A stretch of 15,403 nucleotides of DNA from positions 99,560 to 114,962 of the forward strand of contig BEXV01000071.1 in NCBI GenBank assembly GCA_003118195.1, in the 5' to 3' direction. The notes under the pieces were generated by a model that worked only from the letters and a program-made list of their open reading frames with translations, had not been told where the DNA came from and ran no database searches. The stretch comes from Hemicentrotus pulcherrimus. Lineage: Eukaryota > Echinodermata > Echinoidea > Camarodonta > Strongylocentrotidae. Positions 1-9,618 of this stretch are shown here, piece after piece; position 1 is the stretch's first letter, and each line of letters opens with the position of its first letter. Made by a program: the position numbers and the translations under genes.

Positions 1-11
1 GGGGGGGGGGG
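1..11. repeat. Poly-G run at window edge
   Basis: Eleven consecutive G open the window, and a C run closes it at the other end. Homopolymers at both ends of one sequence suggest a whole contig whose assembly stopped at G/C homopolymers. Nothing beyond the homopolymers is shared between the two ends, so this is not a terminal inverted repeat of an element. Confidence 0.85.
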
Positions 12-662
12 TTCAAATATTATCAACTCAACGATCTTTCAAGAAGAAAAACAAAACCATTCAGCTAAATTCAACATTTACCGAACATTATTTTGATTTA
101 TAATAACAATAATTTCTGTTTTTTATTTCTTATAGTGGTTTCTCCTTTTAGACAATGTTTTGTCATCTAGCAGTTCAACAAAGAAGTGAATGGCATTCAT
201 TGTAATATATGGCCAGTATTCATACTCTAATTGCGCCAATGTATCACTTTAATAGCATATTTGTCAGATTAATCCTTTTGCGCTAAAGTTATGAAACATT
301 CTCTAAAAAGAGAGATCACTATATAATAAATGAAAAACAGAAACAATCATTATTTTGTCTCGGTAAATGATGAATTGGATTAAATAGTTTTGTTTTTATA
401 TAAATTATATAAAAATTATTTCTGTTTCTCATTTTCAAAACATTAATTTCTCGAAAGGATTTTATGACATTTTACATCCGGTTCTATAGTAGTCATTAAA
501 TGATTCATCAATTTACTAACTGCCTGAGCAACTCAATATGATTGGTAAACTTAAAGTAGCTGTCCATGTCATTCACACAAATATTGCAATATTTGATATC
601 TCCGTCTTATAGCTCAAAGCGGTCTGCCTTCGTACACATTCAAATAAATAGTTCATGCATTA
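12..662. other. AT-rich non-coding spacer
   Basis: No open frame of note, RNA gene or recognisable element is visible here apart from the AT palindrome listed separately. Stops are frequent in all six frames and base composition is evenly AT-rich. This is ordinary intergenic or intronic DNA. Confidence 0.6.
393..415. repeat. 23-bp AT palindrome
   Basis: TTTTTATATAA (393-403) is followed by a single A and then its exact reverse complement TTATATAAAAA (405-415). It could extrude as a cruciform or act as an easily melted site. In AT-rich DNA it may also be chance or the remnant of a TA microsatellite. Confidence 0.7.
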
Positions 663-761
663 TAAGAAATAAAGGTACAATTCTGCTACAATAGCAGTAC
701 CCTCTGTCAAATACGCGTAGTTGGATGCAAATCTGCACCCCAATTGCACCTTTATTTCTTA
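663..761. mobile_element. MITE-like foldback element with 20-bp terminal inverted repeats
   Basis: The left arm (663-682, starting TAAGAAATAAAGGT) and the right arm (742-761, ending ACCTTTATTTCTTA) are reverse complements over 20 bases with one mismatch (677 against 747). The element is 99 bp and has no coding capacity, which is typical of a non-autonomous DNA transposon. If the outermost TA on each side is read as a target duplication, it would fit a Tc1/mariner-type element; that assignment is inference. The interior holds a small nested hairpin (CTGCT/AGCAG, near 683-697) and a perfect POU octamer ATGCAAAT at 725-732. Confidence 0.7.
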
Positions 762-940
762 GTTTGTGTGGTCGCTGATTATTTTCATTAACGATTTACC
801 GAGATAGAATTTCATAATAAGTCAATTTACCTTTTGCGTTTATTTCAACAGACAGCATTTTAACGTCTCCCATTTATGATATCAAATTAGCAACTTCTAC
901 TGTTTACTGGTAATTATCTATATTTTTATGATCAGATAAT

Positions 941-998
941 CGGGAGGCGGGACAGATGCTGAGTTTCCCAGAGCTCGGCGGTTTTATAACTCCTCCCG
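941..998. promoter_or_regulatory. GC-rich inverted repeat around a TATA-like box
   Basis: CGGGAGG (941-947) pairs exactly with CCTCCCG (992-998) across 44 bases. The stretch contains GGGAGGCGGG, which resembles a GC-box (Sp1-type) site, and TTTTATAA (982-989), which resembles a TATA box. It stands out in GC content from the AT-rich flanks. It could be a small promoter-like element or a chance GC island. No open frame follows closely enough to support a promoter. Confidence 0.25.
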
Positions 999-1578
999 TT
1001 TCTCGGCTATAGATGAATTAATTATCCAGAGATTGTGTCTCATTTAAGGGAGATGTATTAATACGCTCTTGTTTAATGCTTGCTTTTGAAGTAACCGCTG
1101 ATCATTCTAACAAAACAAAAAACGGGGAAAAACGGGGAAGAGAAAAAAGGTTTGAAGAGTTCTATGAAAAGATGAAACAAAAGGATTAGTTGCTGACACG
1201 TGATCACATTTGCGGTTTCATTTTCAAATCACATTATCTTCAATTTTTAAGATCATTAAATCGCTTCCTATAGATAATTTGTATATCGCATTTCAAAGAC
1301 TACAAATAATATATGTATTTGATGTGACGTCAGATAAACGTTTTTCAAACGGTGTAACAGGATGCCCAATTTCTTTTTGATAGTGGTCTAAGAAAAACAG
1401 GTGGTGTTTGGAATAGTGCGAAAAGCGCTTGATATAATTATTGGAAAATAATCCGGTGTGATCTAATAAAGCTATTCTTTTAATGCTGTCAATAACACAA
1501 TTTCTATAGAAATATGGATTGATTTTTTTTTAAACAATCACGCAACAATGGGCCTCTGATTTTTGCTCTGCGTTCGGC

Positions 1579-1878
1579 ATGTGCACCGGATTTTATTTCG
1601 TCAAACATAACAGGGTTATAGGCTTGTGGGTTTCAAAAGGATTGTATGTTGGATTGAAGGTTAATAGTGAAAACACCATCGCAAAGACTGGCAAAAATCA
1701 ATTCGGGGGCCATTTTCAATGTTATACTGCATATCTATCATGTTCGCACATTTCAATAGGTGATGAGGCTATGAAAATTGCCCGAAGATTATTTTTTTGT
1801 TTAATCTATGAGATCAAAGTGGTAAGGTTATTGGGGTTCTCGGTTGGAGTTAAACATTCAGTCAGTTTTAGATATTGA
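1579..1878 (+). other. 99-codon open frame, no recognised product
   Basis: An ATG-started frame of 99 codons ends in TGA. It has no recognisable domain, no clear signal peptide and no Kozak-like context that decides the start. In AT-rich DNA an open frame of this length is expected about once or twice by chance in 15 kb read in six frames (rough estimate). Codon choice does not differ from the surroundings. It is listed because it is the longest ATG frame outside low-complexity sequence, not because it is thought to be a gene. Confidence 0.12.
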
Positions 1879-2442
1879 CTGTGATTGCAGAATCAAATGT
1901 GCCGCAAGATGCAAAAAAAATTCCATCCACTTTACAAAGAAGACAAAATCTATGCTGTATCTTAATACGTTGGTGCGTGCATCGGTTACATCAAGATATT
2001 TGATAGGTATACAGCATTTGAAAGATAGTATTCGATGATTAGGGAGCAGTGGCGTTTAGCATTGGTGTTCTATTTAAAGGCTAGATTCTTCGACGTCCTG
2101 GTTCAACAATTATCGAATCTTCTTGAAAATTGCACGGTCAATTATAAACGTGGCACCGCTATATTTACTAATGAAACAAGGTCAGTCCCATCTAGCCTCT
2201 ATTAGATGCCGTCAAGTCCCAGTCCTAGATAAATCAACATTGATTAATTTAGAGTTTATACCCTGAAAAACGAGCTTTAACTCGAAATCCGAAAGTTTTA
2301 TTTTCCTAGTATATAGGTTATTATGATCTGATATTTTGTTAAAAATAAAGGGTATATTCTCTTGATAACCAAAGTTTCTGGCATGCATGGAACTTGAAAT
2401 GAGGAAAGGTGATAGGTGGTGCGAAATAGATGTATATTTGAA

Positions 2443-2462
2443 ATATATATATATATATATAT
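2443..2462. repeat. (AT)10 microsatellite
   Basis: Ten perfect AT dinucleotides. A typical polymorphic eukaryotic simple repeat; it lies inside a short open frame that is therefore not credible as a gene. Confidence 0.95.
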
Positions 2463-2776
2463 TGATTAATACTATAACATTACCCTTGGAGGTCTATAAT
2501 GTAGATACCTCAAGACTAGAAGTGGTCCGATTTGAAGAAGAAAAAAACACGATAAATTGTTTCATTGGGTCGCTGTAACGGATAAATGTATTTGGATGAT
2601 ATTAACTCTGATTCTATTTTCAACTACATGACATCTAATGCAGATATGAACTCACTGTCATTTTTTCGAAAACCTTTCCTACTATCTTTAAATCTTCCAA
2701 TCTCAACCGTCTGTTTCTTGTCTTGTTGATCATCACTACCCGAGGAGGTTTGTGACAATAAGAACTTTATGACCTT

Positions 2777-2902
2777 CAACAACAGCTACACAGAGACGGT
2801 TGGGTTGATGTCCACATAATCTGACAGTGGCTTGGGACGTATCCCAAGCCACTATCAGATCATGTTGACATCAACCCAACCGTCTCCATGTAGCCATGGT
2901 TG
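2777..2902. repeat. Long near-perfect hairpin, 45-bp arms with 4-base loop
   Basis: Arm 2793-2837 (starting GAGACGGTTGGGTTGATGTC) and arm 2842-2886 (ending GACATCAACCCAACCGTCTC) are reverse complements over 45 bases with three mismatches, separated only by CGTA. The innermost 12 pairs (AGTGGCTTGGGA/TCCCAAGCCACT) are perfect. Pairing continues less perfectly outward over about 16 more bases on each side (11 of 16 match). If transcribed it would fold into a stem of about 60 bp. Possible explanations are a foldback DNA element, a recent inverted duplication, or a small-RNA precursor. The arms match no conserved microRNA I know. The inverted-repeat structure itself is certain; its meaning is not. 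Confidence 0.9.
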
Positions 2903-2939
2903 ACATGACATGGATGAAACTGGTTAACAACGAAGCACG

Positions 2940-3295
2940 GAGATGGAATTACGAACCTCCATATTAATAGACGATTACAAGTCGTATTTCCGAAGCTTCG
3001 TAATTCTAAAGGTTCATAATTCCGAAGTTCCGTTACTCCGAAGGTCCTAAAGTTTTGTATTTTCATCAAAGAAAAAGTGTTCATAAATCCGTAAAATAAA
3101 GTAGGGTTTATGGTTCCAAAAATGAAATTGGTTTCCTTATTCAGAAGATTCACAATTCCGAAAATAACGTATAACCTTTTATGTTTTTTTGGAAGTACGA
3201 ATCTTCGAAATAATAAAATCTATTGATATATTTAACATTCAGAATTATGAACCTTTGGGTAAACAAACCTTCGAATAGGGTATACAAACCTTCTA
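2940..3295. repeat. Degenerate TTCGTAATTCCGAAGG-type repeat array
   Basis: Variants of AGGTTCGTAATTCC recur in both orientations. GGAATTACGAACCT at 2945-2958 is the reverse complement, with one mismatch, of AGGTTCATAATTCC at 3010-3023. Direct units lie in 2986-3047, and weaker copies near 3136-3166, 3191-3215 and 3237-3290. The 97-codon minus-strand frame at 2860-3153 is only this array plus the hairpin arm read through, and is not a gene. Similar TTCGTAATTCCGAA repeats are, from memory, frequent in marine invertebrate genomes including sea urchins. The array begins within about 50 bases of the long hairpin, so both may be parts of one transposon relic. Confidence 0.7.
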
Positions 3296-4114
3296 TAAAA
3301 CTAGTGCCTTCCTTATATACACATGGCTAGGTAATATGAGCTCAACGGAGGATAGACCATTAAGGCGTATTGTAATTCATAATATTTTTGTAAGAGCACA
3401 TACCTCACCGCCTTTATCTACGAAATGTCAAGGTAAATGTTTTAGTAATCAATGATAAAGAGTTTTGCTGTATTGTGTTTCACTGGATCGAAGTCAGAGA
3501 CTGGTACGAGAATGTATCTTAGCATGATAAACATTCAACGTCTTGGTTTGCTTTTAGCATCTTAAGCAAGCCTTTTGTTGTTAAGGCCGATAATGTAAAG
3601 GCTAGCATGCTCATGTTCGATAGTAAACTTCGCTGGTATCTCAATCAGTATGATAAATATCAATTGTTCAACATTACGAGTAGCGATTTACTGGAAAAAT
3701 GGCATGATTGAAATAATGAAAGGGTCGAAAACGACTTCTTCTTTTCTCCCTAATAGACACAAGAATCTAACCACCAATTGCTCGGCGAATAGGTATATAC
3801 TACGCATACAGTAACCAATCAATTTTGATATTATATTTTATACTTATGGGAAATTATGAGTTAAAAGTGGAGAATATGTATCTAGTGAAATTCAGTGTAA
3901 ATATATCCTGTTATTGATAGGAGTTTATATCAGGTAACAAATTTGACGTAAAGGAACATTCCCTACTAACTAAAGATTAATGTAAAATAATTGATTTTCA
4001 AATTTTCAAATTGCACTTCTATTTAGGCAAGTACATGGTCACTGAATATGAAATAATTATGGGCCTATCATTGGCCACACATTGGTGTGATAAAATTTTG
4101 TATGATAATCGCTT
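3296..4114. other. AT-rich non-coding spacer
   Basis: No gene, RNA or clear repeat is seen. A short tandem TTTTCAAA pair lies near 3994-4010 and a small CACAC/GTGTG hairpin near 4076-4090. Both are too small to interpret. Confidence 0.55.
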
Positions 4115-4265
4115 ATGTTATTATCATTATTAACATTCTTATCATTATCATTATTATTGTTATCAAAATCATTTAAATTGTTAGCATTATCATCGTATAC
4201 ACAGTCATCATCATCATCGTCATTATCATCATCATCATCATCGACATCACCACCATCATCATCGT
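4115..4265 (+). repeat. ATC/TTA trinucleotide microsatellite
   Basis: Interrupted runs of TTA and TCA (4115-4170) lead into a denser (TCA)n tract (4205-4264) with scattered G and C interruptions. A 92-codon frame starts at 4115, but its Leu/Ser-rich product is the direct translation of the repeat, so it is not treated as a gene. Confidence 0.92.
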
Positions 4266-4764
4266 TGCCAATTTGTTCTGGCTCGAATTTACAAACTGTA
4301 AATCACAGAAATATAGGATTAGGTACATTGAATCCCCCGGTAAAATTATATATTATATGTTGCATCGCTCTGATATGCCATCAAATTGTTTAGAAGTATT
4401 TTCCTCTGTAAAATCAGAACTTTCCAACTCATATTCTGTGACGTAGATTCAGTACAAAGTATATCTCCAAAGATGATCTGAAAATAAACACCATTGGAAA
4501 TTTGGAAACGAAAGAGCATTTGTAAACAATAACAGGGTATCCTTTAATGCATTTATTTCACTTATAAAATTAAACGATATCTAAATTCTTGTTCAACACG
4601 TAGGCCCTTCGGATATCGATTTTGCATGAAAGTTTATCTTTTCATGATATATCTACGCACAACTCGAACAGTTTTATCTTCGCTTGAATCTGAAACAGTA
4701 CCTATAATTATCATGTGGGAGGTTTTAAGGGGGATCAGATGGCATTTAACGGTTGGTATTATTT
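4266..4764. other. Non-coding stretch before candidate exon
   Basis: AT-rich DNA with no recognisable feature until the pyrimidine tract that begins near 4766. Confidence 0.5.
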
Positions 4765-4786
4765 TTTGAACCTCTTTTCTTTTCAG

Positions 4787-5126
4787 GACAGTGCTGACGT
4801 GATATCTTTGAGCCCGGCGAAAGACCGATTCGCTACAAGATTAAGTGTGGTCATAAAAGTAGGGTAGGGTTATAATTCTTTCAAAAAGGACATCCTAGGC
4901 GTACACGAGAACGAACTCCAAGACGACATCGTGCACGCACTCTACAGCTGCCCGTATGAGAATATCTCGCAAACTTTCTCACCAAAATTGTTATGATGAT
5001 GATTCGGACGGATTTCCCAATGACCACGCAAGAATAGTCAAAGACATCGTGCACCAACTTCGGACATCTTTATTTCATGGCAGACGTAAATCTAATTACA
5101 GCAGGCTTATATCAGCATCGATTTAA
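4787..5126 (+). pseudogene. Candidate exon or decayed coding fragment, product not recognised
   Basis: The segment follows a strong splice-acceptor-like sequence: a pyrimidine tract ending TTTTCTTTTCAG at 4786. Its GC content is visibly higher than its flanks. The only open phase starts with GAC at 4787 and runs 26 codons to a TAG at 4865-4867, then continues in the same phase for 42 codons to TGA at 4994. A second frame, shifted by one base, opens at ATG 4956 and runs 56 codons to TAA at 5124. The 12-mer GACATCGTGCAC occurs at 4925-4936 and 5043-5054 and reads Asp-Ile-Val-His in both frames. The two copies are 118 bases apart (3 x 39 + 1), as a repeat of about 39 residues with a one-base frameshift would give. 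I recognise no domain. Alternatives are a terminal exon ending at the first TAG, a non-coding RNA exon, or chance. Confidence 0.3.
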
Positions 5127-5585
5127 CCGACAAAAATAACAACCGGAAAATACGTCACAGGTATGGAAGATGACCCCTAAGCGTGGGACTCATGATGAAT
5201 GAATATCTAGTTGATTTTAATCTGCCTTACCATTTTATAATTACCATCTTCACTATCGACCGATGGCGACAAAGAGTGGTTAATGAAATATGTTTAATTT
5301 CCAAATGGTGGAAACAAATTAATGGTCCAGTTAAATGAGTCTTCTTCACATGCTTATGCCTTAACAGATCATTGCTGGCGCCAAATATCTTCCCCTTTTC
5401 GAGCTTTTTTTCTTCTTCTGAATTTGATTTAAAAAATATAAAAAATCTAAATTTGTCGGCAATATTCGAATGAAAAAGTACTTGATTTGTTTAATCATAG
5501 TCTTTAAAAAACTGATAACAATAATATTTCGGAACCCTATGCAAAAGTAAAAGATCCTTTGATATATCTATACAGTAAATACCCA
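5127..5585. other. Non-coding spacer
   Basis: AT-rich, with long T and A tracts near 5400-5450. No gene or repeat is identified. Confidence 0.5.
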
Positions 5586-5860
5586 GTTGTGTAACATGGG
5601 TCCACCAATTGAGGGGGGCACCAGAATGATTTGGGGCTCTGGTATTCCTCGGGAAATGAAATGCGAATTCTAAGGCTAATGATTAGGGCTAGTTTGTTGA
5701 AGGTTGTCCAAGCGTCTTCTTTTCTCATCCTCTCCCCATAACACTTCTAATTCTCTTTCTCTTTTCTCTCACCATTTTTTCAGCACTCGATGAGGAGGGG
5801 GGCACGTACCTACCTGATTGCATCTGAGGCCAGCTACGCCGCTGCATATGCACATAAAGA
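5586..5860. mobile_element. Probable transposon debris bounded by GAGGGGGGCAC repeats
   Basis: The 11-mer GAGGGGGGCAC occurs near 5612 and again near 5797 in direct orientation. Between them is a long pyrimidine-rich tract (about 5717-5785) ending in TTTTTTCAG, an acceptor-like site. After the second copy comes CAGCTACGCCGCTGC (about 5831-5845). From memory, a G-run followed by CAC and a TACGCCACTG-like tail are common in old repetitive elements of marine invertebrates. Family and ends cannot be defined from this single copy. The 63-codon minus-strand frame at 5537-5728 overlapping this region is not credible as a gene. Confidence 0.35.
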
Positions 5861-8600
5861 CGGCAAAAAAATATGAAGACGAATTGGTGCTCAAGTGACC
5901 AAATTCCGCGCTTGGTCTTGTCATTTGGTTATTGGTTTTATCAGGTAAATCAATGTTGATTGTTAAATTGACTTGCAGAGATCGTGAGGGACGAGACCTA
6001 CGAATATTCTGATTAATTCATCGCATTTTCTGTAACATGGTGATAGTTAGAGGTGAGTTGACCTTGTAAACAAGTTCATTCTTCAAACGTGTCAACCAAA
6101 CTTTGTGTAGAACAGCGATAAGAAGAACGAAAAGAGGATCATACCCCAAGGAACATGTTAGGTGCTGCTGTTAACATCAAAATAAAACGACGTAAAGCAG
6201 CATATCAATATGTTAAACCTACAGATTTTGTTTAAATTAACTAATCTAGATAAAACTCTCTTTGTAGTATCATTATAGTATTATTTCTGTTTTATATTAT
6301 ATTTCTGTAGGTTATATACTTTTAGCAACTTTCTAGGTCTGTCCGTGTTTACGAACGTGCATGTATGTCACAAGTAGTTTAATTGCTGTAATCAAATGTT
6401 ATTAAGTGTCATTACCAGAAAGTAATCACTTTCATCCATCAGTTGGTTATAAACAAGTCTTTAGTCTCTTCAGGTCACATATTGAGCAACGTAGTCGTAA
6501 TTTCCGTACGGAATAGACGAATGATAATAAGTTATGTGGGAATCAGAGCGTTGCATGCATCCAAAGTTCGGTATCAAATATTGTGATCGATATCTCTGCG
6601 CTTAATGACACATTTTGCCGGCGTAAAAAAAAATCTAATTAAATCAATAGATGTGACGTCGACATTATGAAGATGAGTTTTGTCAATTTTTTAATCATAC
6701 TCACGAGAAGCAGAGAAATATTTCTCTAGAGTCAAGAGGAAACGGAAGCTAGCTACGACAGAGAAAGAGAATTTGTCCTCTCATAACTCCAGGATTATAC
6801 GTCATGTTTTATCCTGGATTGTGATGTTTATTAAAAATATCCCATCCTTGCTCATTTCGTTCGAGAGACTTGGTATTCAGTTTAATTAACCTTTTCTGTA
6901 TATTGCTCCGTCGTTTGAGCTTTGTTCAACAAGGCTAATTTGTAGTCTTCTAAAAAGTAATATTCCTAGTCATTCAACTCGGATACCTGTTGTGATAATA
7001 TAGCCTACGTAAGTATTAATTTAAATTAGGCCGACATATCTATTGTAATAGCTTTTACAAAGCCAATACTTATATTGAAGGCAAGCAAGGACCCATAAAG
7101 TATTTTTCATTAATGTAATAAAAACTTAGATGTCTGAAAAAAGTGTGTTGCCAAGGTTAAATGCCATGCTCCTGTGATAGACATTTTTACTTCATGTCCA
7201 TATTAATGTATTTTTCTTCTTAACCTTGATTACTAGATGAGGACTGAACACGATATCGATTATGACCTGCTGATAATATAAAACGCAACATTAAGCGTTA
7301 TTACTTTCTGTAATTGTTCTATAGGATTCGTTGATATCAAGTGTTTGCATATATACCCCAGGTATCTGAATCTAGGGCAAATATTTCAAACATTTCATTC
7401 TGTAACATGGGTCAATATTACTTTCTCACTCATAAAATAGGCTATTCATAACTCGATGTAATTCAAGTCGATTGCCTAGTTGCCTGCGCGGTGGAAATAA
7501 TTTGAAACGTCTGCGCCTGTGACCGAGTACCCATGGAAAGTGCGGTAGCTGGCTTTGCTTTGATTGATCATTAAAACCATTCACTTTCTATGTGCTACAT
7601 CCCACTGACATTTCCTTCCAATGTGTTATCTCATTCACAAAGATGTGGTGAAACTTGTCGATCGTCACGTTCCTAGTTTGTCACCAAATTGGCAATCAAA
7701 CCGCCATCATGGATCGGCGATGACTTGCGATTCGGGATTGAGCAGGCGTACACACAATCCTCTTCATTAACCAAGGATTTCTTTTTAGTATGGCTAGAGT
7801 ACGAAAATTGGGTTTTCAAAACGCAGTGTAGTTTCATTTGAGCTTCCGATTTATATCAACTACGTTTGAAATAGACCATTGCAATTGAAATTCCATTTAC
7901 ATTTATTTCAGATGTTTGATAATCGGTAAAAACAAAAATATTGTTTGAAAGTGTATAGCCTTACTGAGAGTGGTACTTCACACCAATACGGCTATCAAAT
8001 TGTGGGGGTTTAATTTTTTCAAAAATTGTGCTTTTATATCCCCGTGATTACCTTACGTTATTACCTAATATTTCTGTGTTTGAATAATATTTTAAAATAT
8101 GTTTTCATTGTGAGTGGGCTCATAATTCTCAATCATTATGCGACTTATGAGCCATCAGTTTGGTCTCGACTTATCAAAGTAAGAATGAGAAGGAGATGAC
8201 TGTATCTTTCTCTTCATCACCCGATGACAATTCTCATCTAACATTAATTAAGATAAAGATAAATGTTCTTACACCACTCATCGATACTAGTGTGTCAAAC
8301 TGGCTGCAATTGAGAGTGGCAGACATTTGTGAAAGAAGAGAAAATGCATCGCTGATTTAGTACTTCAAGTAGATTGAGGCAAATCCATGTTTCTCTTTTA
8401 AGTTACCTCCACCCATGTGGAATGTACCCATTTTGGGTAAATTGAGGGTAATTAGGAGGCAAGCGGTCGTGAATCGGACTACTTCAGAGAAAACCTTGCT
8501 TCAGCACTTGAACTAACAGACTTAAGCTGCTATGTTACTTAGCAACGGTAAACTGACCATAATTTCCCGTGTTTCAATACGATGATTAACGACCGGTAGC
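5861..8600. other. Long AT-rich non-coding stretch with small palindromes
   Basis: No gene is seen in these 2.7 kb. Local secondary structures are a perfect 16-bp palindrome AGAGAAATATTTCTCT (6712-6727); TCCAGGAT/ATCCTGGA (6788-6795 with 6811-6818); CAAGGTTAA/TTAACCTTG (7152-7160 with 7220-7228); an ATAGCCTTA/TACGGCTAT hairpin (7955-7995, one mismatch); AACAT plus TGCTGC pairing with GCAGCA plus ATGTT (6152-6214); and TACCCA-TTT-TGGGTA (8425-8439). A CRE-like TGACGTCG lies at 6654-6661. The mildly GC-richer patch at 7480-7760 has no open frame of note. Confidence 0.5.
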
Positions 8601-8617
8601 ACTTCTTTTTATTCCAG

Positions 8618-8837
8618 GCTTATTCTCTCTGATGACGATTCTCTAAAGAGACTACATTCTTTCGCGAAGACATCCCTGTCTTGTACATAGATGACGGTAG
8701 CGGTTCTGGAAGGCGAGGGTTCCTAGAACATCACCATCGTTTTTGGCAGTTTTATGAATGATAGTGCCGAAAGCTCTTTGATGATGGTGATTAAGTGATT
8801 TGAGATGTGACGCATTTGTGGAGAGAAAAGGGCGTTT
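8618..8837 (+). ncRNA. Candidate exon with strong predicted RNA structure, function unknown
   Basis: A good acceptor-like site (pyrimidine tract, then ATTCCAG ending at 8617) precedes a GC-richer segment. In the plus strand only the phase starting at 8619 is open, for 23 codons to TAG at 8688, so coding support is weak. On the minus strand a 61-codon frame without a usable ATG spans 8652-8837. The stretch 8688-8743 folds into an imperfect hairpin (GGAA/TTCC and TTCT/AGAA near the loop GGCGAGGG). An alternative fold pairs ATCACCATC (8731-8739) with GATGGTGAT (about 8782-8790) and TTTTTGGCA with TGCCGAAAG inside it. It may be a non-coding or UTR exon, a pre-microRNA-like hairpin, or only an old foldback element. 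No transcript evidence can be read from DNA alone. Confidence 0.25.
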
Positions 8838-9615
8838 TTAGAAATACAAACGCGCTTCTGCATACCTCACGTACTATTAGATTGAATTACATTAAACAAT
8901 TGAAACATAAAACGACAAAGTACAATTAATCAAACTCACTCCTCTAGCCGGAAAGAAAAAAGTTGAATGGCATTTTGGGAAATAAACAAATCGTTCAGAT
9001 TATGAAGAATTAACAAGCCAAGAAATATAAGTCCTAATTTGTAGACTGGTACAATTGTAACATCCCTGTGGGTGCAACCTTTTGAACCTTTTTTTTTATA
9101 GAATTAAACTCTTACATCCTTAACTCCAGCAGGTGCATATGTGGACCACTGGGTTTTCATCATGCCGCCATTCCGATTAATTTGCTAAAGAAGGGGTAAT
9201 AATATCCAAAGTCCTTTGGAAGCGTATGAGAGGATATTTCATAATGTGATAGTATGGATGACAACACACCCCTTTTCAGATAGATGTATTTTAGAGATGG
9301 GAAAGCGTGGAGGAAATTATGAACTAGAAATAAATCAAGAATCGTATAAAGAAGCAGGGTCTGAGGACTATGCTAATTTAATTATTGATTCGTATATATT
9401 TAAGTAAAAAACACAATCAAACTCAATTTATCAAAATGTATTCATTCATTCGAAAAAATGAGAGATACAAAAATCCTTTTCAGGAGTCTTTACACAAAGT
9501 CATAGACACTTTGTAACAGGAAGTTGTGATAGAAGTTTGTCATATTAAATACATTAATCAGGCTTACCTCACGGTATGCCCAATTCGCTCTTTATGAGTG
9601 AAACACCTTCAATAA
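8838..9615. other. Non-coding spacer
   Basis: No supported gene. A 72-codon open stretch (9189-9407) starts after a stop and has no ATG for its first 23 codons. A small hairpin ACAAAGT/ACTTTGT lies near 9493-9516. Confidence 0.5.
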
Positions 9616-9618
9616 CTA

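Larger units (their letters stand above)
762..2776. other. AT-rich non-coding spacer with isolated motifs
   Basis: No convincing gene is seen. Isolated motifs include a perfect cAMP-response-element palindrome TGACGTCA (1325-1332), an E-box CACGTG (1197-1202) overlapping GTGATCAC (1200-1207), a 14-bp palindrome ATTTCTATAGAAAT (1500-1513), a tandem AAAACGGGG pair near 1120-1137, and AATCAA-CA-TTGATT (2232-2245). Each could occur by chance in 2 kb. A 99-codon frame inside this stretch is listed separately. Confidence 0.55.

Noticed and set aside
2860..3153. 97-codon minus-strand frame
   Set aside because: It reads through the degenerate TTCGTAATTCC array and into one arm of the hairpin; internal similarity comes from the repeat.
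4115..4393. 92-codon frame with a hydrophobic Leu-rich start resembling a signal peptide
   Set aside because: The Leu/Ser run is the translation of TTA/TCA repeats, not a real signal sequence.
6152..6214. Imperfect hairpin resembling a microRNA precursor
   Set aside because: Only 11 pairs around a 6/7-base internal loop and a long terminal loop; too weak for a precursor.
7540..7570. AGCTGGCTTTG resembling part of the miR-2 reverse complement
   Set aside because: The match does not include the miR-2 seed and no hairpin surrounds it.
9189..9407. 72-codon open stretch with a hydrophilic, protein-like composition
   Set aside because: The first in-frame ATG is deep inside, no clear splice acceptor precedes it, and no motif is recognised.
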